The position numbers and the translations under genes were made by a program. This document shows positions 1 through 5,900 of a stretch of DNA of 6,337 nucleotides, piece by piece. Each line of letters opens with the position of its first letter. Positions within the stretch are counted from its first letter, which is position 1. Origin of the DNA: Candidatus Nealsoniibacteriota bacterium (GTDB taxonomy: Bacteria > Patescibacteriota > Minisyncoccia > Minisyncoccales > PWPS01); contig PWGJ01000100.1 of assembly GCA_003554445.1 (NCBI GenBank), forward strand, positions 1 to 6,337. Reading direction: 5' to 3'. The notes below the pieces were generated by a model that saw only the letters and a program-made list of their open reading frames with translations, was not told the DNA's origin and made no database searches.

Positions 1-3
1 GGC

Positions 4-453
4 ATGCCCGTACGGATCGGGCAGGCACCCGCGACCAAGAAGATTCCTTGGATTGACCAAATAGCCTATGAAGGCATGACGTATCGGGAGATTTTTGAAG
101 AGTATGCGATAACTAATTCCATGTTTACACAAGCATATAGAGAACCTCTTACGAATAATGATAACAAAGAAGCGAACACTACGTATTATGCATATCTCGA
201 CATTGATATGATAGAGCATGATAGTGCCACTACATCTGCTGTGGTACAAGCTTTAGATAGAGTTAACGGTTCTGCTAATGTATTAGATGTTTATGCCATT
301 CAAAATTATAAACATAGTTTTATATACGAAACGGGCGACTCAGGCGCATATCGTATAAGACAAGATGAGGGCTGGTCAACATATTTGGTAAATTATGATA
401 TTTTAGTTCCGTTATCAATGTTCGCAACCCCACCAACCCAAGTTCTTGCATAG
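4..453 (+). CDS. Hypothetical protein, probably truncated at its 3' end by the CRISPR array
   Basis: An open frame of 149 codons that runs to the window edge (codon GGC precedes the ATG), so the true start may lie upstream; no Shine-Dalgarno sequence is visible before the ATG at 4. I do not recognise the product. It is acidic, rich in Tyr, Asn, Thr and Asp, and has no obvious signal peptide, membrane segment or catalytic motif. It is the only long plus-strand frame outside the cas genes and converges on the array. Its last codons, V-L-A-stop (GTT CTT GCA TAG, 442-453), are supplied by the leader-distal CRISPR repeat, so the natural C-terminus has probably been lost or replaced. The first ~50 bases are clearly more GC-rich (about 64%) than the rest. 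It could be a fragment of a host or phage-derived gene, or a chance frame. Confidence 0.45.
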   Translation: MPVRIGQAPATKKIPWIDQIAYEGMTYREIFEEYAITNSMFTQAYREPLTNNDNKEANTTYYAYLDIDMIEHDSATTSAVVQALDRVNGSANVLDVYAIQNYKHSFIYETGDSGAYRIRQDEGWSTYLVNYDILVPLSMFATPPTQVLA

Positions 454-609
454 CAAAGATTTTGAGGGTGGCAAAACCGTTCGGACACAAATCGACGTGC
501 TCTAAATGTTCTTGCATAGCAAAGATTTTGAGGGTGGCAAAACGAATAAAGGAGGAATAAAGTGATAACGATTGTTCTTGCATAGCAAAGATTTTGAGGG
601 TGGCAAAAC
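442..609 (-). CRISPR. Type II-A CRISPR array, 3 repeats and 2 spacers
   Basis: Three identical 36-bp direct repeats lie at 442-477, 508-543 and 574-609, separated by two 30-bp spacers at 478-507 and 544-573. Read on the minus strand, the direction of the cas genes, the repeat begins GTTTTGCC and ends GCAAGAAC. That is the usual type II-A form, with GTTTT at the leader side. The 36/30 geometry is also typical of type II-A. The leader lies on the right (610-651), so the spacer at 544-573 is the most recent and the repeat at 442-477 is terminal. The terminal repeat is not degenerate. A short inner dyad (TTGC-ATA-GCAA) is present, but processing is expected to depend on pairing with the tracrRNA encoded at 2764-2877. 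No terminator is visible beyond 442. Confidence 0.98.
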
Positions 610-651
610 CTCAAATTCATTATAACATGAATTTGATGATTTGAAGAGTGG
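610..651 (-). promoter_or_regulatory. CRISPR leader with array promoter and leader-anchoring site
   Basis: Only 42 bp separate the csn2 stop codon from the first repeat. The seven minus-strand bases next to that repeat (616 to 610) read ATTTGAG, the motif known in type II-A leaders to fix the site of spacer insertion. A perfect TATAAT at 619-624 is preceded by TG at the extended -10 position (TGtTATAAT). No good -35 hexamer lies 16-18 bp upstream (best is TCTTCA). The expected start is near 612, about 3 nt before the first repeat. Bases 611-636 form a perfect palindrome with arms TCAAATTCAT and ATGAATTTGA around a 6-bp centre, which covers the -10 box and most of the anchoring motif. The promoter and start point are inferred from sequence. 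Confidence 0.82.
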
Positions 652-1533
652 TTAGAGAATACCCCTTAAATAAGAGGTTTTTTCGTCCTCGCCGTGGATA
701 TGCGCTTTGAGCTTTTCGTAAGTTTCCTCGGTCGTATATGTGTGGGGTAGATGCATGGTGATGTTTTCATAGACCGAAGCTTCATCCGCAAGATCGTAAT
801 GCATTGTTTTTGTGAAAATGACGACGTCTTCGCACGTCTCAATGTCACAAGGATAATGCGTCGCAACCAAAATCTTCAAGTTTTCCGTCTTTGAGTTAAG
901 CAACCTTTCCAGCAACGATTTGGTAAGAAGCGGAACTTGCATATAGGCAATATACTGCCGTTCATAATCCGCCATAGCGAGTTCATGCAAAATATCCAAC
1001 TGGAAAGCTAACACCTCTGAATAACCCAAGTCCAAAGGATGCATAGTCTCTTCTTCTTTCGTAAAGGAAAATCCAACGAACTTCATGAGATTTTTCACCG
1101 TCAACTCCGACATGGTCGCTTCAAAATCGTAATCGCTTTTGATGTTGATTCGTTCGTTGATAATCTCGGAAAAATCCTCTAATAATATCGATAATGTATG
1201 AAACTCCTCGGTATACTCCACATCTTTGAGCTTTGCTTCCAAAAACATATGCAACAACGATTTCGTTTTGAGCTTCATCTCTTCGGCAAAATCAAACATC
1301 GGAGTAATAAGCACAAAGCGATGTTGTTTTAAGTCCGGTTCTTTTTCATTGATCAGTAGTTTGCGGGATGTGTTGTGGTTGATTGCGTATTCGCTGCTTT
1401 TTGATTTCGTAAAGGTTTGACGCAGTGTGCGAAACACATCAAATTTCTTTGCATCGTTACCGAGAAGGAACTTGCAGGTATCCAAACCGAATTCCACCCT
1501 CTCTTTCCCAAGGTGGAAGGTGAACTTATCCAT
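652..1533 (-). CDS. csn2: Csn2, type II-A spacer-acquisition protein (mid-length variant)
   Basis: 293 aa. Csn2 proteins form ring-shaped tetramers that encircle free double-stranded DNA ends and work with Cas1-Cas2 and Cas9 in spacer acquisition. The assignment rests mainly on position: fourth gene after cas9, cas1 and cas2, directly before the leader of a type II-A array. The sequence fits the fold: a short beta-rich N-terminus with a FLLGNDAKKFDVFRTL segment (about 22-37) where an ABC-ATPase-like head would have its P-loop, a long helical region (about 80-215), and a return to beta strands with LKILVATHYP (219-228). No intact Walker A motif is seen, as expected for Csn2. The length lies between the ~220-aa short and the ~320-350-aa long families. 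It starts 11 bp after the cas2 stop with a purine-rich ribosome binding site, so it is probably co-transcribed. The subfamily is uncertain. Confidence 0.85.
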   Translation of the reverse strand: MDKFTFHLGKERVEFGLDTCKFLLGNDAKKFDVFRTLRQTFTKSKSSEYAINHNTSRKLLINEKEPDLKQHRFVLITPMFDFAEEMKLKTKSLLHMFLEAKLKDVEYTEEFHTLSILLEDFSEIINERINIKSDYDFEATMSELTVKNLMKFVGFSFTKEEETMHPLDLGYSEVLAFQLDILHELAMADYERQYIAYMQVPLLTKSLLERLLNSKTENLKILVATHYPCDIETCEDVVIFTKTMHYDLADEASVYENITMHLPHTYTTEETYEKLKAHIHGEDEKTSYLRGIL

Positions 1534-1536
1534 CGT

Positions 1537-1543
1537 CTCCCCC
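1537..1543 (-). promoter_or_regulatory. Ribosome binding site of csn2
   Basis: On the minus strand the cas2-csn2 gap reads AAAGGGGGAGACG before ATG. The G-rich Shine-Dalgarno-like run lies 3-6 nt from the start codon and supports the start at 1533. csn2 therefore has its own initiation signal, unlike cas1 and cas2 in this operon. Confidence 0.6.
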
Positions 1544-1544
1544 T

Positions 1545-1853
1545 TTAAAACTTGATAAACGGATCGACAGTGATGGTGTCTTCCTGAAAGGATTTTCCTC
1601 CGACAATGATTTTCATGTTCGCATACTGTTTTTCGGTAAGGGTCATTAGGCGGACGTTGCCTTCCGCCGGTGCGTTCTTTTCTACCGAAACGAGATGGTT
1701 AGTGGCCGCTTCGCGAGTGTTGACAATCTTTGTATAGACCGAATATTGAATCATCTGATGTCCTGTTTCTAACAAGAATTTTCGGAATTTGCGGTAAATC
1801 TTCTTGTCTTTGTTTGTTTTGACGGGCAAATCAAAGAACACGATAATGCGCAT
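1545..1853 (-). CDS. cas2: Cas2, structural partner of the Cas1-Cas2 integrase
   Basis: 102 aa, with a ferredoxin-like fold. A Cas2 dimer bridges two Cas1 dimers to form the complex that inserts spacers. The start MRIIVFFDLP is the conserved Cas2 N-terminus, with D8 at the usual metal-site position. GHQMIQYSVYTKI (31-43) and NVRLMTLTEKQYANMKIIVG (66-85) are typical of the type II Cas2 group. The frame stays open 66 bp further upstream, into the 3' end of cas1, but that extension (22 residues) has no Cas2 character, so ATG at 1853 is chosen. The cas1 stop lies only 4 bp upstream and no Shine-Dalgarno is visible in the end of cas1, which suggests translation coupled to cas1. csn2 follows after 11 bp. 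Confidence 0.95.
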   Translation of the reverse strand: MRIIVFFDLPVKTNKDKKIYRKFRKFLLETGHQMIQYSVYTKIVNTREAATNHLVSVEKNAPAEGNVRLMTLTEKQYANMKIIVGGKSFQEDTITVDPFIKF

Positions 1854-1857
1854 AAAA

Positions 1858-2760
1858 CTATAAAGCATTGAAATCGATGACAGGATGATGGAGTTTCTCG
1901 TAATCGCCCGTTTCCGCAAAACTCACAACCGAGTCCACGTATTGATTCACCGCATTGAAGAATGTTTGACGCACGGATTTGTATTGCACTTTCTTGGTGG
2001 TGTGTTTTATAAGCGAAAGTTTGTGTTCCTTGCGGAAGATTTTCTCTTCTCTTAAATACGAGTAGACGTAATGATCAATCAGCGGACGGAAGGGTTCGAT
2101 GAAATCGTCGCTCAAGTTGAAATGGTTGTTGGGGTTATGGTGAAAAAAGCCCAATGCGGTGTTCAAACCCTTTGCTAAAAGGGCCTTGCTGATTTGCGAG
2201 CGAAGGATGGCGTAACCATAATTTAAACCGGCGTTGAGCGTATCTTCGGAAAAGCGCTCAAAACCACTTCCAAACAGCGCACGAAAATACACTTTCGCCG
2301 CCAAACCTTCGCGATTGGTTTTATCCCCGAGCACGACATCGTTCCCATACGATTTCAGTTTCATGATAACCCCTGAATCCGCATCAATATGGGAAAGCAA
2401 TTCAATTTGATTGTTGATTTTGGCACGCACCATGTCTTGGTGCAAAATCTTTTTCACATGCTTTCGCCACTTCAGCTGTTTTCTAAGCATCATAGGTGCA
2501 TGTTTGCTCCCCATATGTGGAATCAATAAAGACCGGGGCAAATGTTCTACGCTGCAAATCACTACGTTCACGTTTTTTTCACTCAAAGCGTTGATCAGTT
2601 GTGCGGTGAGAACGGTTTTATAATTGTCAATAATCAAGGTGTGAAGGTCCTTGATTGGAACAACTAGTTCTTTGTCTTCTTGGGCGTTTTTAATCTTTAT
2701 GTTGTCCATATACAAGGAACACTTCTCACCCTCGTCAATATAGAGTACTCTCCAACCCAT
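1858..2760 (-). CDS. cas1: Cas1, CRISPR spacer integrase
   Basis: 300 aa. Metal-dependent integrase that joins new spacers to the leader-repeat junction together with Cas2. The N-terminus MGWRVLYIDE matches the conserved MGWR start of type II Cas1. A beta-rich N-terminal domain (1-85) is followed by the helical catalytic domain. The metal ligands are E151 (in NREGLAAKVYF), H207 (in LGFFHHNP) and E222 (in IEPFRPLID). Each sits two residues later than the E149, H205 and E220 that I recall for S. pyogenes Cas1. The frame continues upstream to 2844, but those 28 codons lie inside the tracrRNA gene and are not Cas1-like. The start lies directly after the tracrRNA terminator U-tract and has no Shine-Dalgarno sequence, so expression probably depends on read-through and may be low. 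It is followed by cas2 after 4 bp. Confidence 0.97.
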   Translation of the reverse strand: MGWRVLYIDEGEKCSLYMDNIKIKNAQEDKELVVPIKDLHTLIIDNYKTVLTAQLINALSEKNVNVVICSVEHLPRSLLIPHMGSKHAPMMLRKQLKWRKHVKKILHQDMVRAKINNQIELLSHIDADSGVIMKLKSYGNDVVLGDKTNREGLAAKVYFRALFGSGFERFSEDTLNAGLNYGYAILRSQISKALLAKGLNTALGFFHHNPNNHFNLSDDFIEPFRPLIDHYVYSYLREEKIFRKEHKLSLIKHTTKKVQYKSVRQTFFNAVNQYVDSVVSFAETGDYEKLHHPVIDFNAL

Positions 2761-2763
2761 AAT

Positions 2764-2794
2764 AAAAGGAAAGAGGCACGCCGTCGCGTGCCTC
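2764..2794 (-). terminator. Intrinsic terminator of tracrRNA
   Basis: A perfect 9-bp stem (GAGGCACGC pairing with GCGTGCCTC, 2773-2794) with a GACG loop, followed on the minus strand by TTTCCTTTTATT. The U-tract is broken by CC, so termination may be incomplete. The cas1 ATG lies at 2760, immediately after it. Confidence 0.9.
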
Positions 2795-2877
2795 GAGTTC
2801 GGAACTAGGACCGAAGTCCTGTCCTTGTTTTGCCAGGTCCTCAAAAACCTTTGCTATGCAAGCACCCCGTCGGGTGC
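2764..2877 (-). ncRNA. tracrRNA between cas9 and cas1
   Basis: Trans-activating CRISPR RNA of about 114 nt. The plus strand at 2827-2865 closely copies the crRNA-sense repeat, so the minus-strand transcript carries the anti-repeat. Matched blocks are 9 bases (GTTTTGCCA), 7 bases (CTCAAAA) and 14 bases (CTTTGCTATGCAAG). An unpaired 2 nt against 4 nt lies between the first two, forming the lower stem, bulge and upper stem of type II-A duplexes. In transcript order: 5' hairpin GCACCC-GACG-GGGTGC (2877-2862), anti-repeat, AAGGAC, hairpin AGGAC-TTCG-GTCCT (2820-2807), a weak AGTT-CCG-AACT hairpin (2806-2796), and a 9-bp GC-rich terminator hairpin (2794-2773) with a U-rich tail. A promoter lies just upstream. 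Both ends are predicted from sequence. It guides RNase III processing of pre-crRNA and loads Cas9. Confidence 0.93.
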
Positions 2878-2883
2878 ATACAT

Positions 2884-2912
2884 AGTATAGCAAACCCTTT
2901 CAAAACTTTCAA
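2884..2912 (-). promoter_or_regulatory. Promoter of tracrRNA
   Basis: -35 TTGAAA (2912-2907), a 17-bp spacer and -10 TATACT (2889-2884) with an upstream TG in the extended -10 position (TGcTATACT). The predicted start is G2877, exactly the first base of the 5' hairpin. The cas9 stop codon TGA (2911-2909) lies inside the -35 box, so the promoter begins within the end of cas9. Confidence 0.85.
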
Positions 2913-5900
2913 GCCCGGACACGCAATTTCAATTGTTCCCTATCCACTTTTTTCATATCGCCGATAGGACTCACCGCGTATTTTTTTACATCCACGGTTT
3001 TACGGCCTATGGTGCGCTTTTCTTGTTTGGCGTCTTTTGCTTCAATAGTTTTTATTTCTATTATCCCTGTAGTATCGTTATTCGTTCCTATAAATCTGCC
3101 TTGTTCTCTTTGGATGGCATCCTTTTCTTTGGAAACAATCTCGATGATTTCGTTTCGATTGAAACTATGAAGGAATTCTGCGTTGCCGTCGATCTTTTTG
3201 GCTTGTTTTTTCTGATGGTATAAGTCGTTTGGGATGATGAACTCCTTGATGTCGAAAGGATTTTCGCCTTGAACGGGTTCCATCTCCGCGAACTTGATGG
3301 TCACGAACTTTATTTTTCCATCGGGATTCTTGTAAAAATCTGTTCGATACGGGGAAATTTGTTTGAGAACCACGCGTTTTTCACCCGTTGGGTATTTGTC
3401 GGAGATGTCCAAATGCGAGCCAACCTTCGCGTCTAAGTACTTAATTTGTTTGACAAGAGGGCCGTTTCCGTTCTTAGAATGCTTGCGTATGGGCCCATGT
3501 TCTTCTTTGTAGGCCGCAAAGGGATACTTTTCATGTTTGTACTGTTCGTAGGTTTTTTCCATTTTTTCGAAGGTTTGGGGGTCGTTATGATACATCAGAA
3601 TCTTCTCTTTGGTCTTGTTGTCTTTAAACAGTTTCTTTTTGAGGTCTTTTGATTCCATGTTGTAGATGTCTTTGTGCTTTTTGACCAGATATTCTTCGTT
3701 GTCTTTTATTCTTGTCGAATAGATGGTTTCATCCGAGAAGGCGCGGTTCGGTTTTTTGTCGACTTTCCACGAGTACTTGAAATCGTCTTCGTCGAATTCG
3801 GCTAAATGTTTAACGAACTTGACAAGCTCTCGGTCTTCAAGGGGCGTGATTTCGTAAAGTACTTCTCCCGTATCTTCGTCGATGTCTTTGGTTCGATCAA
3901 GACGCATAAGTTTACGGATCAATTTTTGTTCGGAAAGCCGTGCGGCAATCAAGGCGTCTATGGCGTGGTGTTTGTAGACTTCTCTCGATTTGTCTAAGGG
4001 GTTTTCTTCAATGTTAGGATGGTCTTTTAAGAACGCGGAGGCGCCGATGTTGCGGAAAAGGTTGGTCACTTGACCGCGTACGGTGAAGACCTTGGTGGGA
4101 ATGTTGTGGTGTTTGTAGAATTGTTTGATTGTCGTCATGAGCGTACGGATTGCGTAAGAAGTGTCGACGAGGTTTCGGGCGGTAAATTCCTTGAGCATGT
4201 CAAACTTCGTGACGTCTTCTTCTCTTAAAAGCATTTCTTTTTTCTTTCGGGAATAATTCGGATTTTGCAAGACGTTGTTTTTGAACGTGTCGAAGTCTTT
4301 CACGGCGCCGTAAGCTTTGCCGGACTTGAAATACATAAACGGCGTTTTGTTGCCTTTGAACTGATTGGCCCGCCCTTCGCAGAGGACTTTGTTATGGTAA
4401 GAATTGTCCATCGAGACCGAGTAAGGAATGATGTGGTCGATTTCGTAGGTGTCGCGGTCGTTGACGATATCGTCCAAACTAAGCGGGTTGTAGGAATAGG
4501 CGCATTTTCCGTTTTGTTCTTTGTAAAGGCGGACTTTAAGCGCTTTTTGGCCTTTGACACGTTGGGCTTGCTCGCCATAATCTTCGAGCAGTTCTTCGAC
4601 TTCCTTGTTGCGCTCGCGGTTTCGGTCTTGGCGACGACGTTCCATTTGTCTTTCTTCGGCGGAGTTTTTGGCCCGTGTGGTTTCTAAAACAATCTTGTCG
4701 AAATGTCCGTACTTCTTGGTGAGCGCTTCGATGACTTTGAGCGTCTCCCGGTGGGCTCTCTTGGCGACGGGGCTTAATATTGCGTCTTCGTTTAATGTGA
4801 GCTTATCCGGTATGTCTTGTTGGACAAGGTTGTTCTCGGTGATAATCTCCATCTGGTTTTTCGATGTAAGCAGCATTTCTCCGTTGATTTCACGAATGGC
4901 TTTGAGCGACAGACTGTGATATTGCGTGAACCCGGGAAGTTCGCTCAAAGAATCCGCCAAATCCTCGGCAAGACCAAGGTCTTGAAAGGCTTCTATGCGT
5001 TCGGATTTCTGCTTTTTCGCCGTGAGGATTTCGGCGATGGCGTCGAGCGTTTCATCTTGATCTTTAAGCGATGCGTTATGCTTCTTAAACTCTTTCAACA
5101 GTTTTTTATAGCCTTTGAACTCGGTCATGATGGGGTTGTTTTTGGTGTCGGTGCGGAACCCGGAAATCTCCTCGATTTCCACATCCAATATGTTTGCCAA
5201 AGCCTTAGGCTGGTTGGTCTTCGGGGTTAAATGCCCTTGCTTGCGGATGATGGCAATGACCGCTTCTTTTTCTTCTTTGGAGAGTTCGGGTTCTTCACGG
5301 GAATTGATTTTGATGTTGTTGAGGTCGTTTAAAAAATTGAAAAGTTCGGCCGAAAACGATTCTTTCGGCGCTCTTTTTTCCTCCGGATACACGCTGCATT
5401 TGCCCCGCATCTCTTCGATCAAATCGACTTCAATCAGTTGGCCGTTTTCGTCGTAGCGCCAGCGCCCATAGGGTGTTGGCGAGGTTTTTGAACCGGGGCC
5501 CTCCGAATAATGGCGTTTTCTTACGATAAGTTCTAAAGCATCGTCGATAAACGCTTTCGAAACGTCTTGGTTTTCAAGGATGGCTTTTGCCTCTTTTTTG
5601 TAATCGTCGGTCTGAAAGATGTTGTCCTCACCACGGATGTGACCTCGCTGTCGGAGTCGTTCTAATTGGATTTCACAAACATGTTTCTTCTCTTCCCACA
5701 TTTTTCGCGCATTCTTAGACAATTGTTTCTTGGCTTTTTGGTCCTCTTTCACCTTTTGTTCATCGTCCTCGATGACATCAAGGCTTGACCCTCGACGTTT
5801 GACCAGGTGCAAAAGCGCGGTCGCGAGTTCTTCATTGGAAAGCTTTCGGCGAAGCCCTTGGACACGAATCTCATAAGGGTTTTCATACGGTGCGAAATCT

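Noticed and set aside
376..441. Possible fourth, decayed repeat and spacer beyond the terminal repeat
   Set aside because: At the expected offset (376-411) the bases do not resemble the repeat.
320..620. Minus-strand ORFs of 87 and 75 codons through the array
   Set aside because: They are repeat translations (the same RFCHPQNLCYART-like peptide recurs) and not genes.
1226..1420. Plus-strand ORF inside csn2
   Set aside because: Antisense shadow of csn2; the intact csn2 frame and its ribosome binding site explain the region.
1854..1919. 22-codon N-terminal extension of Cas2 overlapping cas1
   Set aside because: Cas2 begins with the MRIIVFFDLP strand; the extension is out-of-frame reading of the cas1 3' end.
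2761..2844. 28-codon N-terminal extension of Cas1
   Set aside because: It lies within the tracrRNA hairpins, has no Cas1 similarity, and the conserved MGWR start is at 2760.
2862..2877. tracrRNA 5' region as a built-in guide targeting the cas9 promoter (as in the S. pyogenes long tracrRNA)
   Set aside because: It forms a self-complementary hairpin and I see no matching stretch in the cas9 promoter region.
4265..4687. Plus-strand 140-codon ORF, and similar ones across cas9
   Set aside because: All are antisense shadows of cas9 coding sequence, with no ribosome binding site or independent coding character.
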